64,000 nt of DNA from Terana coerulea (Eukaryota; Basidiomycota; Agaricomycetes; Polyporales; Phanerochaetaceae), in contig JAKOGH010000658.1 in NCBI GenBank assembly GCA_024811115.1, forward strand, positions 1 through 64,000, read 5' to 3'. A model generated the notes under the pieces. It did no database searches and had not been told where the DNA came from. It saw nothing but the letters and a program-made list of their open reading frames with translations. Position 1 is the first letter of the stretch; every line of letters begins with the position of its first letter. Position numbers and translations under genes: made by a program. Positions 49,301 through 60,180 of the stretch are shown in pieces.

Positions 49301-50810
49301 CGCCTAGACCACAGGCAGAGAAAGATGTCTTGCCTGCAGCGTGCACAGAGCGCTCGGGAATTTCGCAAAAATTTGACAGCATATGCTGGAAGGGGGACAT
49401 ATGATTCGTAGCACCGAAGTTGTAGATTTCGACCACAGTGTCGTACGTCGAAGCAAGCACGTCGTCAATAGACTCGTCAGCAGCGGCCCAGCCCTTGTTG
49501 TAAACTTCAGCTATCTTCGCAGAGGCTGCTGGTGGGGACTTCGCAGCAGGTGTCATCTCAGAAGACGTCAAGAGTTCTCTTGCGCAGAATGCGCACTCTC
49601 CAAGTACTTCTTCTTCAACGGGCATATGTTAGCCCAGTGCCCTTCCCAGAGCACTTGAAGTAAGTAATGTTGTCATCAGATGACGACAACAATTTCGCAC
49701 CTCCTCCGGCATTCGACTTTCCTCCTCGCTGACCCTTGCCCTTGCTCTTGGCTTTCCATCGGAATCCACTGCAATGGAGGCTTCGTCCTTCGGCTTAGAG
49801 CTCGAGTGAGCAACAGTCGAATGAAACTGAGCTTTAGCATGCAACAGCGGCATAAGCTTTGTGGAAAAGACGGTGCGAGGGGTGATAGGGTTCTGGGAGT
49901 TGTAGATGGTGATGGCGGCTTCATAGGCGGTGACGATATGTTCGAAGAATGTGGGGACAAACAAGATGAGAGCGTCCGTGAAGGTCCTATCCTCGAGAGT
50001 GATGCCGGCCTCCACAATCTCCTCCTTCAGCTGAATGAGGCGATCGAAATGCTCTTGCATCTTCTTGTCATTTTTGCAAGTCAGCAAAAACAAGCACTTT
50101 TGGGTGTTCGCCTCAGAAGTGGCGGTGGACTGCCCAAAGCGGACCTTCATCACTGAGATGACATCCTTCGAACCTTCGCCGTAGATGCGATGTTCATGAA
50201 AATCGAATCAGAGAGCTTGCTAACGAGTGCTGCCAGTAAAGCATTCCCTTCAGCCTCCTTGTCCGCAGGGATGACAGCATCATTCAGCAGAGTCTTCGAC
50301 GCTAAGCCAAGCGCAGCGAAGTTAACCTGCTGGATCCACCTCCAACAATACGTTTCGCCCGCCTTCAGCAAAGGGATGGACGAGAACACCTTCTGGATGG
50401 TGTTGACAGCGCTTGGCATGTCGATGAAAGAGGGCGTGAGAGGGCGTGGAACAGGGGCCGGGTTTGATTGGGAGAATGAGGACAGCGTAGGACTCGGAAA
50501 GAAGCGCATTGCCATGCAATCCGGTGGACCTGTTCTGGAGCGATGGAAGCGGCCCAGGGTTTGTCACAGGCACTAAGAGGACGGTTTTTGCGGTTGGGGC
50601 AAGGTTGCTCCAAGCAGGTGATCCAATGAACATCGAGTTCGGGGTCTGGATCATACTAACAATCGGTGATGTCAGTCTGGTCAAAGATGTGCGAGGCGTT
50701 GTTGCAGGGATGCTGCAAGCCGGTGTGGTGACTGAACATATGCCGGAGGGGATGAGAACGAAAGGAGTGTGTGAAAGACCACCAGGTGAGCAAGACTAGA
50801 CATTGATGTC
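46338..50810 (-). pseudogene. Gag-pol polyprotein remnant of Copia element 1
   Basis: Segments in order: gag 50,515-49,690; zinc knuckle near 49,650 with Tyr where the first Cys is expected; protease IYNFGATNHMS near 49,415, where the family has DSGAT, so the catalytic Asp is Asn and the next Ser is Phe; HQRLGHAFFAYLRKM near 49,010; integrase IYMDVWGP near 48,840, VQSDRGGEF near 48,640 and DTPQHNSSTKRTHG near 48,530, where Lys stands at the usual Glu of the DDE triad; reverse transcriptase with AHVDDLTLIAP near 47,300; and RNase H 46,685-46,338 (SEAKYVALAHAVKEALWL to TKALPSMKAKDF). Many frame breaks are present. The element cannot mobilise itself. Confidence 0.88.
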
Positions 50811-50823
50811 AAAACCTCTCAGA

Positions 50824-50833
50824 GCTCATAACC
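50824..50833 (-). promoter_or_regulatory. Primer-binding site of Copia element 1
   Basis: The minus strand reads GGTTATGAGC immediately after the 5' LTR, matching the initiator tRNA anticodon loop complement; the match stops after 10 bases (CTCTGAG follows). Confidence 0.7.
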
Positions 50834-51935
50834 TAACAAAGATATGCACTGATATCAGAGTTCGCAAGGGTCCGGCTTGCAAGGCGGATGCATGTGAGGC
50901 TAACAAACAGACAGTCAGTCCGAAGCTCAGAGTAAGGGAAAGTCTCTGGTATGTATTCACCTAACAAACAAACCGTCAGTCCGAACTACAGCGGTATGTG
51001 AGTGCATGACGTGTCTGTGAGAACAAAGGGCTACGCATGCTCAGAGTAAGGGAAAGTCTCTGAGGGTGCTCGAACGGAGAGAGTGGGTATATAAAAGAGT
51101 GATTGGTTGCTCGTAGCAAGCTTAGAAATTAAGGGACAGTGACGGAGAACAAGTCAGGGAGGTAAATGAAACAAGTCCGTACTAGGGATTCAATAGACCT
51201 TGTAGCGCTGATGCGCCAATGCGCCAGGGCATTTATGCGCAACAGCGCGTGCATGCCTGCGCGCCTGCACTCAGTCTCCAACTTCGACAACGTATGCATA
51301 AGGGAGGTGGCAACGGCGGTGTATGTGGGGGTAAGGGCAAAAATAAGGATGTCAGTGACCTCCTCAGCGTCAAAAGTGACTCCGATGGCTTTGAGCTTCG
51401 ATACAAGAGTCGTGATGTCTGTGACGTAGGTGATAATTGGCTTGGAGGTGTCATGAACGTCGTATATAGCTGACGCTTCAGTATAATGCGATTTGCGCGC
51501 CCACTGCGCTTGTAGATGCTGGACAGCGCAACCCAAGCCTCTGGAGCGGTGGTGCAGTGTCAGATGTAAATCGTCTGGCTCTGCTCCACAGCCAGCTCGA
51601 TGGCGGTAAGACCTTCCTCTAAACACCAATCCTACTATGCTTGACCCTCTGTGTCCATCTTCAATGGCTGTGTCAGTGTACCCTTCACCACTGGCCAAGT
51701 GAACAAACTTAAGCAACGGAGGATCATTTGCATTCCGAACTGCCAATCATAGAAGTTCTCTCCATTGAGCTTGGAGATAGATGCGATGAGCGAGTTGACA
51801 TTGGTGGAATGGGTAGTTGCCATTTTGGGAACGGGAGAAGGAGCACTGCAAAGAGTGCGAGAATTGACCGAAATGAAATAAGTGTGAGAGTTCGAAGGAA
51901 AATAAGCGGTGCTGCAACTTTGTTTAAGCTGGGGG

Positions 51936-51950
51936 CCGGGGCTCATAACC
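51936..51950 (-). promoter_or_regulatory. Primer-binding site of Copia element 2
   Basis: The minus strand reads GGTTATGAGCCCCGG directly inside the LTR end. It is complementary to the anticodon stem-loop of initiator tRNA-Met (GGGCTCATAACCC), i.e. half-tRNA priming as known for Ty5 and Drosophila copia. Confidence 0.75.
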
Positions 51951-52101
51951 TATTCAAGTATATGAGTAAACAAAGGGGTGGATTCAATGACAACGAGACA
52001 GATGTAGCATACAGTGGATGTGTCTATGAGAATAAGGTTTGCACCATTAGCATCATCTGGGCTTGGTGGCGAGACACCTAAACACCAAATTCCAACGGAA
52101 A

Positions 52102-52268
52102 ACTTGAAGGGGCGAGCTGAGGAAGGAGCTTGGACGTCATTGGGTCATAGATTCGGTGAAGTCCTGCTCTTTGGAAGGTGAGCCACAGTTAAAAGTCTCT
52201 AAAGGCAAATACACTTAGTCTGTCAGTCTCACAGATTATTGAGGTTGTCCAGGTCGGGAGGAATAGGG
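52102..52268. other. Spacer between element 2 and the split solo LTR
   Basis: 167 bp, once contiguous with 45,110 before element 2 inserted. It could be interrupted dehydrogenase gene or an older insertion. A GTGAGC donor-like site follows GGAAG near 52,180. I cannot assign it. Confidence 0.3.
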
Positions 52269-52903
52269 TGTCAAAGTTGGAGACTGAGTGCAGGGCGCAC
52301 AGGCATGCATGCGCGTGCTGCGCATAGACACCCTGGTGCATCAGCACATCAATGCCACAAGGTCTATTGATTCCCTAGTACAGACTTGTTTTGTTTACCC
52401 TCCTGACTCGTTCTCCATCTCTGTCCCCTAATTTCCAGGCTCACTACTAGCAACCGATCACTCTCTTATATATCCACTCTCTCCGTTCGAGCACTCTCAG
52501 AGACTTTCCCATACTCCTGAGCATGCGAACTATTGGAATTTATTGTTTCACCATGCATGAACACTCCTCCATTCCTTCTTTCCTTTTCTGGACACTGCAC
52601 TGGTTGCATAAGCGCCTGACGTAATCCTATATAGTAGCTTAGTCAGCCATCTTGTACACCAGCTCGTTGGCTCCATTCTCAGTGCCTCAGCTCTTCTCCA
52701 CACACGAGACAGAGAACTGAGATATGTCAGCTTCTTTAATGGACACTGTAAACAGTTCGCTGATGCGCTGTAGCACTCTCATTTTATATCTGTCTGCTTA
52801 GGTTCTCAATACAGTTCTTCTCCGCACATGAGACAGAGAACTGAGCACTCTTGTTTTATTTCTGTCTGCTTAGCTGTGAGCCTGGTCCCTGATGCATTCG
52901 AAA

Positions 52904-52918
52904 GGTTATGAGCCCCGG
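52904..52918 (+). promoter_or_regulatory. Primer-binding site of Copia element 3
   Basis: GGTTATGAGCCCCGG directly follows the 5' LTR; same initiator-tRNA half-molecule complement as in element 2. Confidence 0.78.
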
Positions 52919-52988
52919 TAGCTCTAACTAGGCCCAGCAACACACTCATTTATTCTCCTGTATCGACTACATCTATGCTACCTCTGCG

Positions 52989-55900
52989 ATGATAACTATC
53001 TACTCTCCTGCCAATCGCTCTCACCTTGGGTCCAACCGTCTCTACGACTTTACACCGGAGAATGACGGAGCGAATTTTCAAGTCTGGAAATGCCACTCCG
53101 AAATCGTACTCGACTACTGTGGTTTTACCTCATACATCAATGGGACAGCCATAGGCCCTGGCATTGCTGACAAGTTTAGCCATGCCGAGTTCCTCCAGAA
53201 GGACAAGGACACATGTGCATAACTCCTGATGACTCTGAAAGATGAACCCCTCAATAATGTCGCATACTGCATGACTGCCAAAGAAGTTTAGGACAAGCTC
53301 CACGAGCGCTATCAGGGCAAAGGCAAGCACACCATTGCTTTTCTCATCAGCGAGCTGTTTCGCAGCACACTCTCCAACGATTTACCCATAGAACCTCAGC
53401 TGAACTCAATGCGCCAGAAAGCTTTCATCCTCACCTCTCTTGGTCAGTCACTCGACAACTCGCTGGTTGCAGTCACAATGATCCTATCTCTTCCTGCATC
53501 CTACTCCGTCCTCTCCACTATCCTCATGTCCTCCGACACAAAGCACACCATCAACGCCGTTACGAACGCAGTTCTCACTGAAGAGAAGACGTATTACAAT
53601 GGCTCACAGGTCGCTCTCTTTGCGAAGGCATCTGGCAAGCCTAAGGCTAAGTCTAAGCCTAAGGATGACAAGCGGAAGGATAAGTGTGCTCACTGCAAGA
53701 AGCTTGGGCACACAAAGGATGTCTGTTGGAAACTGAAGGCTGAACTCGCCAGCGAAGAGGACAAGCCGAAGACAGGCAATCTTGCTGCCAATTTTGCTGA
53801 TGTTCGCTCTTTAGATAACAAGTACCTGCAGCTCTTCATGGCACAGGCACTCTCCTCTCGGCCCGACATGCCAAAGAAGTGGTTAGTTGATTCCGGTGCA
53901 TCTGCAGCGATGACCTCTCATAGGGATATCTTCATCACGTACTATCCTCTCGCATCTCTGAAGTGTGTCTGGCTCGGAGATGAGTGCTACATCCAGGCTA
54001 TTGGTGTTGGTCGCATTTCCCTCGAATTGGACTTCGGCTCTGGTCACTTGCATTCTGCTGTCTTCACCGATGTCTACTATGTTCCTGATCTCTGCGGAAA
54101 TCTTATGTCCGTGTCGTATCTCACTGCAAAAGACTTCAAGTTTGTCTTCTCAGAATTTTTGTGCGAAGTTTTGAATCCTGCTGGACAGTGCGCGCTCTCG
54201 CGAACAAGCTCAATGGTCTCTACGTTCTTTATGCCTCTTATCACCCGCTATTACCTCATGCCTATGTTATGCAGGTCGGGGACATGAATGACATCACTAA
54301 ACCTGCTCATTTGCTTCACGCTTATGCAGCCAAGGTGGAGGTTGCCAAGGCCAACATCTTGACATGGTACCGTCAACTCAGTCACCTCAACACTGGCTGG
54401 GTCCTCAAAATGGTCCGTAAGGGTATGGTTGAGGGCATGGAGATCATGAGTGACACCACTCACCAGAAGGGCATATGCGAGCCCTGCCCCAAGGGCAAGC
54501 AAGCTTGTAAGGTCATCCCGAACTTTGCCAACTCCGAGAATCCCCGCATACTCCATCAGGTCTACTCCAACATCTGTGGCCCTATGCAGACACAGATGCG
54601 CCGAACATTTCCGTTACTTCCTCACTCACATCAACGCCAAGTCACATTGCCTCACTATAAACCTTTTAAAGACCAAAGACTAGACCTTCAGTTGCACGAA
54701 GGCCTTCTACGCGAGGGCTGAAGTCGAGACAGGCAAATACGAAAATTACTTCTATAGTGACAGCAGTGGCGAGTACGGCTTCCGAGAATTTGAGGCCTAC
54801 TTCCGTGAGAAGGAGATTCACCACAAGAAGATGAACGCCTACACTCCACAGAAGAACAGAGTTGCAGAGCGCATGAACTGCACAGTGATGGAGATGGCCT
54901 GTTTGATATTGCAGAATGCCGGTCTACCCAACTCGTACTGGGGGCGACGCCCGTATCATACGCCGGGCGCATATCATCAACCGCATCCCGACCAGTACCC
55001 TCAATGGCAAGACGCCGCATGAGGCGTACACTGATAATAAGCCGTCCGTCTATCACAAAACTATAGTACTCACCTGCTGGGATGACTTGAAAGAGACCCC
55101 AGACACTATCTAAGACCTCCAATACCATATGCTGACTGATACAGTCAGGTGATGTCTGACTAAGGCTCTAGAGCATATCATCACTCTAACTCCCTTATCA
55201 GATCTGACCTAGCTATCATGCTAACATCAACACTATCTAGATGTCCTAATCGAGCTACTGTACACTATCAGTCCATGATGTCATACTGACATCATACTGA
55301 GGTCATAGTCCAGAACAGTTCCAGACCTGAGTCCTGGATCCTACGTTTGTATAAGGCATATCCCTAATGTCCATGCGACAAGCACATGGCAAACAGATCT
55401 AGCATCTTGTAACACTGTGTGACAACTTGGTAACATATCCCGTGACTTAACATTACACTCTAAGCGCTGTGGACTAGCGCTGAGGGAAATTTAATGACAC
55501 TGTCGCACACCTCTGCATTCTTAGCTGCAAAGCATACGCGCACATCTTTGAAGAGAAGCATAAGAAACTCAATCCAACATTGATGGAGTGCACTCACGTG
55601 GGGTACGCCGAGAATCGCAGGGCCTACCGTTTAGTTGACTATGCCAGTGGGCGATTCTTTGAATCGTGAGACATAGTCTTTGACGAGGGCACTGGTCTTC
55701 ATCTGGACTGCGTGGTAATTGATGCCAACACCAACGTGAACGAGGCTGCTCAGTCCTCGTTCCCGGACGTCGAAAATCCTGAGGATTCTTCTTCCTCGGG
55801 TGCCCCTGCTAGTGACCTAGAGGACAACAAAAGCCGTCAGCTTGGTTCTGACATGCCGGACTCACCTCCTAGGCATGACATGGGTGTCCTACCTCCGGAC

Positions 55901-58074
55901 GACCCCCAGCTCCTCAAGATCATACTAAGACCCCTTCTCATCCAGTGCCACCAAACACACCTGCTGGCAGCACTGGTGACTCGCGAAACACGTCGAATGG
56001 TGTCAAGACGTGCTCAGCAAGTCACCAGGGCATGCGCAGCAACGCGTCCGGCCCCTCTGAACGCTCAAGGGCCGTGCTGGCTAGGCCAGCTGCAGCTCTG
56101 CGCGCAGCTCGCTCCAACCAAGCCACAGAACCTTCTGTGCCTGCGGCTCTGTATTCTCGCATTCCTCCACCACCCGATTTTTGCCGTTCTTCACGTGCGT
56201 GACACGCTCCTATAGCCCGGGACTACCTGATCTTCAAGCTCTCGTTTTATGACAAGGCCAGCGTCCAAGCCATGGAGAACCTGCGAAAGAGAGGTGAGGA
56301 GTTAGAAAGAGAGAGAATGGAGGCTCACTAAGAGGGAGGAAGAGGTGCCTGAGCTCATCAACGATGATGGAGAGCTCCCAAGGCCCCCGAGGACGCCGTC
56401 AATAATGACGACGACAATGACAGCTGGCATGATGTTCCTGAGCTTGCAGCTTTAGTGGGCGCTTTCGCTTGTAACGGTTACAACCGTGATGAACGCGCAC
56501 AAAGGGCAACTCTCTCGGATGCACCGCTCACCTATGCTCAGGCCATGCGACGCGACGACGCCACAAACTGGCACGCCGCCTGTGTGTCCGAAATAGATGC
56601 GGTCATCAAGACTGACGTCTACAAAGAGGTCCCAAAGCCCGATGACAGGCATTTTGAGGACTGCCAATGGGTTTTCGTCATTAAACGAGGCCCGGACAGC
56701 GAAATCGTGAAGTATAAGGCACATCTTGTTGCAAAGGGCTTCACACAGGTCTACGGCATTGACTACAATGAGATGTTTGCGCCGGTCTCGAAGTTTTTGA
56801 CCATCTGGACGCTTCTCACTATCGCCGCCCATTACAACCTTTTACTCCACCAGCTTGACATTGTCACGGCCTTCTTCAGTGGCGAACTCACTGAAGAGAT
56901 CTACATGTGGCCACCACTGGCTTCGAGTGCGACGACGGTCGCATTTGAAAGCCTCAACAAGTCGCTGTATGAACTCAAGCAGGCCAGCAGCGAGTAGTAT
57001 AAGAAGCTCTCAGTGCCATTCAAGGAGATGAACTTTGTTCGCTCTGAGTACAACCACGCCGTCTTCTACCGCCAGGCCGCCTCGTCTCTTGTTGTCATCA
57101 CTGTCTATGTCGACGACATGCTCATTTTTGGCGACACCCTGGATGCCATCGACTCGCTCAAGGCTGAGCTCAAGGCTCGCTACGCAGTCACTGATCTAGG
57201 TGAGGCCTGCTGGATTCTCAACGTGGAGATTACGCTTGACCTCCTCCTCCAGACTCTCGAGCTCTCACAGCGCCAGTACATCAAGAAGATTCTCGACCGT
57301 TTTGGCATGTTAAATGCCCAACCCGTGTCTACGCCGATAGATCACAATATCAAGCTCATCAAGCTTTCAGTGCTGAATCCATCCATAGATGTTAAACTCT
57401 ACCAGTCGATGCTGGAATTGCTCATATATGCCATGATTGGGACTCGTCCTGATTCCGTGTTCGTAGTAGGTGTTCTCAGCAAGCATTCAGCTACATCTGG
57501 CCCTGATCATTTCTGGGCCATGGAACGCGTATACCGACCTCACCGGCACCACCAACCTCTCCCTTGTCTATTGCGGGAAGATCTCTTGCAAGCAGGACAA
57601 TCGCAACTTAGTCGGCTATTTTGATACAGACTAGGCCGCTGATATCAATGACTGTCGGTCCATCACCGAGTATGTCTTTCTACTCACTGGTGGTTCTATC
57701 TCCTGGTCTTCCAAGAAGCAACCTTCGATAGCTCTTTCAAGCACTGAGGCGGAATACATAGCCGCATCTCATGCTACCAAGGAGGCCATCTGGCTTCGAT
57801 CTTTCCTTGCCGAAGTTGGACGACTTTCTTCCTTGTTCACGGTCTCCCTTCTCTGCAACAACCAGTCTGTGATTGCGTTGGTCAAGAACCTGGAGCACCA
57901 TGAACGCACGAAGCACATCACTGTTTGTTTTCACTTCATCCGGGAGTGCTTCAAGGATGGTGTCATCACCTTGGAGTACGTTCCTGCTGGAGATCAAAGA
58001 GCGGATGTGTTGACGAAGGGTCTTAGTTGGGAGAAGCATGAGTGCTTCTTTGCTGGGATGGGATTGTTGTAGGT
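52989..58074 (+). pseudogene. Gag-pol polyprotein remnant of Copia element 3
   Basis: Gag from ATG 52,989 (YDFTPENDGANFQVWKCHSE). Stops TAA 53,220 and TAG 53,289 interrupt it. The zinc knuckle CAHCKKLGHTKDVC near 53,690 and protease WLVDSGASAAMTSH near 53,880 are intact. The pre-integrase has WYRQLSHLNTG near 54,365. The integrase end HTPQ-type region at 54,830-55,050 (RVAERMNCTVMEMA) keeps Glu. A 454-bp insertion at 55,057-55,510 splits it, and the text resumes CKAYAHIFEEKHKKLN. Stop TGA lies at 55,667. Reverse transcriptase from 56,500 has a TAG at 56,995 and TVYVDDMLIFG near 57,107. RNase H with TAG 57,632 runs to SSTEAEYIAASHATKEAIW and stop 58,072-58,074. Nearly all stops are explained by C-to-T or G-to-A. 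Confidence 0.9.
55057..55510. mobile_element. 454-bp insertion of unknown class in the integrase region of element 3
   Basis: Coding text runs to GTCTATCAC (55,056) and resumes exactly in frame at CTCTGCATT (55,511). The removed segment is thus an insertion, flanked by a possible 3-bp duplication CAC. It is AT-moderate, full of GATGTCATACTGACATCA-like short palindromes near 55,270-55,305, with an AGCGC...GCGCT hairpin near 55,460-55,480. It has no coding frame, no clear terminal inverted repeats and no poly(A). Confidence 0.6.
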
Positions 58075-58481
58075 CCATCGCCCACTAAGTGGGCATATTG
58101 GAATTTATTGTTTCACCATGCATGAACACTCCTCCATTCCTTCTTTCCTTTCCTGGACACTGCACTGGTTGTGCAAGCGCCTGACGTAATTCTATACAGT
58201 AGCTTAGTCAGCCACCTTGCACACTAGCTCATTGGCTGCATTTCTAGTGCCTCAGTTCTGCTCCGGCACACGAGACAGAGAACTGAGCACTCTCATTTTA
58301 TTTCTGTCTGCTTAGCTGCGAGCCTGGTCTCTGACACATTCAAAACGTACCCCTTTGTTCTCATAGACATGCCATGTGCTTACATACCACTGTAGTTCAG
58401 ACTGACCGTTTGTTTGTTAGGTAAATACATATCAGAGACTTTCCCATACTCTGAGCTTCGAACTCACCATCTGTTTGTTAG

Positions 58482-58841
58482 TAGTAATAGACAGGGGTTT
58501 GCAAACCCTCCGAGGGTTAAGGATAAGGGTATAGAGGGTAAAGGTAAGGGTTGAGGAAAGTTAACCCTTGTCTGGCAGGGGTCTTTATTCAAGCACTAGG
58601 CATATTGCTAGAGAGGGCTGCAAGTGTTGTAAATGCTTTCTATACCAATGCAAGCCACTCAAATAGAAGACTGACATTATAAGTAAGTGGGGAAAGGCAC
58701 TTAAATCACCATTTTCAGCCTATTTTAGCAAGGGTTTGAAGGGTAACCCTCAACCCTTACCCTTCATGAAGGTAAGGGTATTGGAGGGTAAGGGTAAGGG
58801 TTGCCCTCTGAGCATGGAGGGTTTACCCTTGCCAATCACTA
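58482..58841. mobile_element. 360-bp hAT-like MITE with 8-bp target duplication
   Basis: The duplication TTTGTTAG lies at 58,474-58,481 and 58,842-58,849, and 8 bp is the hAT length. Terminal inverted repeats are TAGTAATAGACAGGGG on the left and, inverted, TAGTGATTGGCAAGGG on the right. Similarity extends through ACCCTCC. The ends are rich in degenerate AAGGGT/ACCCTT units. No transposase is inside. Confidence 0.88.
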
Positions 58842-58915
58842 TTTGTTAGCCTCACACGCGTCCACCTTGCGAGCCGGACCCTTGCAAACTCTGATATCGG
58901 TGTATATCTTTGTTA

Positions 58916-59460
58916 TAGAGAGGGTCATTGGTTCTACTGTTGTAAGTCTCTATTCTCAACATAAAATTCTACGTCAGATTGAACATCTGAAAAAATCCCT
59001 CCTACTATTTCTACCTAATGCCTGCTGATAAGCACTAATTCATTGCATATAAGCATTAGAATAACACAGCTAGATAAATAGATATATAAGGCCAATAAGG
59101 CAGTTTAGTGAGGTCCTTTGCTAATTGTCTTAATTATTCTATATATTGGGGTAATTAGTCCTACTTCTCAGCTATTTTTTTTCTTACTGTCCTATTTTAT
59201 TCCTTACATGCAGCTATAATACCACTACTGCTTAACTAGTCATCGGAGAAATCCCCTGCTGATCTGGGCTGATATATTATATTGCATGTTTGGTTATCTA
59301 CACACAAAACTAAACTATCTAACATATCAAACTACTCATACTGTGCAGACAAGCCTGCACACTAGGTGCCGATACTTGCCTGTGTGCTGTATTTGTCAGT
59401 AACATACTTACATACACTGCTACCCTGCCCTCGTGTCAGCGCGCCAGCCCTCTTCCCGAC
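58916..59460. other. AT-rich non-coding DNA in the transposon pile
   Basis: AT-rich, no coding frame longer than about 75 codons, no clear terminal repeats. It lies inside the interrupted Gal80-like gene, so it is inserted DNA or intron-like debris. Confidence 0.4.
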
Positions 59461-59461
59461 A

Positions 59462-60180
59462 GGGGCGTGCTCACTAGCGTCAGTCTGCACGCGTCATGCT
59501 TCGCCATGTTCCACGTGCCAGCACCGGCATGGTGCGCTCGTTGGCATCAGCGCTCCTATAGGTTGCTGCCCTGGTCCTCGCATCGTGCACTGGCCCTTTG
59601 TGTCGGCCACGCGCTTGCTTGCATCGGCCTGTGCATGCCGTTCTTCGCCACATCTCGCACGCTGGCATTGGCGTGGTGCGCGTCCATTGCCACTGTACAT
59701 GTGTGTGCCGTTGTCCCGCCCTGCGTATCATGTGCGTCATGCTATATGCACCCCGGCCTCTTGCGGCGTTGGTGTCGTGCTCGCCTCGCGTCGGTTTCGC
59801 GCTGTCGTGCTTTGCCACGTCCCGCGCGACTGGCGTAGGCGTGGTGCGCGACGCTGCATTTTTGATGTCACGCCTGTGTATCCTGCTGCCCTGGTCCTTA
59901 GGTCGTGCATCGGCCCTTTGTAATAGCGGTGCGCTCACCTATGTTAGTCTGCACGTGTCGTGCTTTGCCACGCCCCACATGCCAGCGTTGGCGTTGTATG
60001 TGTCTGTCACCGCCATATATGCGTCGTTGTGCCGCCGTTCGTGTTGTACGTGTTATGTCGTATACGCCGGCTGCTTGTGCATTGGCGTCACACACTGGGC
60101 ATGTTGCGTCATGCTTGACTACGTGGGCATTCGTACATGTTGTTCGTTACTCCAAGGGGCTGTGGGATGCCTACTTATAA
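59462..60180 (+). repeat. GC-rich degenerate tandem-like repeat block
   Basis: Related segments recur at about 59,490, 59,640, 59,809 and 59,958 (each near CGTGCTTYGCCACR then a GGCRTGGTGYGC-like word). CTGCTGCCCTGGTCCT with TGGCCCTTTGT recurs at 59,565 and 59,885. The spacing is irregular (150-170 bp and about 320 bp). Open frames exist on both strands because stops are rare in GC-rich sequence, and I do not accept them as genes. The block is embedded in AT-rich DNA. Confidence 0.55.

Larger units (their letters stand above)
45874..51289 (-). mobile_element. Copia element 1: near full-length, nested in gag of element 2
   Basis: LTRs 45,874-46,330 and 50,834-51,289 (about 456 bp; minus strand TGTCGAAGTTGGA to TTGTTA) are roughly nine-tenths alike by eye. 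Flanks ATGTA and ACGTA match at 4 of 5 bases. The polypurine tract GGCTTGAAGGAGAG abuts the LTR at 46,331. The primer-binding site GGTTATGAGC abuts the LTR at 50,834. The gag-pol order from 50,800 down to 46,338 is gag, zinc knuckle, protease, GAG-pre-integrase, integrase, reverse transcriptase, RNase H, the Copia order. Confidence 0.93.
45116..52096 (-). mobile_element. Copia element 2: internally deleted remnant with 146-149-bp LTRs, hosting element 1
   Basis: LTRs 45,116-45,264 and 51,951-52,096 (minus strand GTTGGAATTTGG to CTTGAATA) are flanked by a perfect GGAAA duplication (45,111-45,115 and 52,097-52,101). The primer-binding site GGTTATGAGCCCCGG (minus strand) abuts the inner end of the right LTR. 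The only coding trace is a gag: NSLIASISKLNGENFYDWQ near 51,800, ITYVTDITTLVSKLKAIG near 51,420, and after the inserted element 1 LVEAEEQLNQFVEAV and GHIAQYC near 45,720. No pol remains, so an internal deletion came first or the element was non-autonomous. It is inserted in the Gal80-like gene. Confidence 0.85.
52531..58345 (+). mobile_element. Copia element 3, inserted in the solo LTR
   Basis: LTRs 52,531-52,903 and 58,096-58,345 begin TATTGGAATTTATTG. The 5' LTR is longer because a block with GAGACAGAGAACTGAG has been duplicated in it. Flanks CGAAC and CGTAC match at 4 of 5. The primer-binding site GGTTATGAGCCCCGG (52,904-52,918) abuts the 5' LTR. CACTAAGTGGGCA precedes the 3' LTR and resembles the same position in element 2. 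The internal gag-pol order is that of Copia. Confidence 0.93.
52269..58915 (+). mobile_element. Solo LTR of the element-1 family, split by two later insertions
   Basis: The left piece 52,269-52,530 starts TGTCAAAGTTGGAGACTGAG. The middle piece is 58,346-58,481, and the right piece 58,842-58,915 ends ATATCTTTGTTA. Together they make one LTR like those of element 1 but in plus orientation. Copia element 3 (52,531-58,345) sits between the first two pieces and a hAT-like MITE (58,482-58,841) between the last two. Outer flanks TAGGG and TAGAG match at 4 of 5 bases. Confidence 0.85.
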
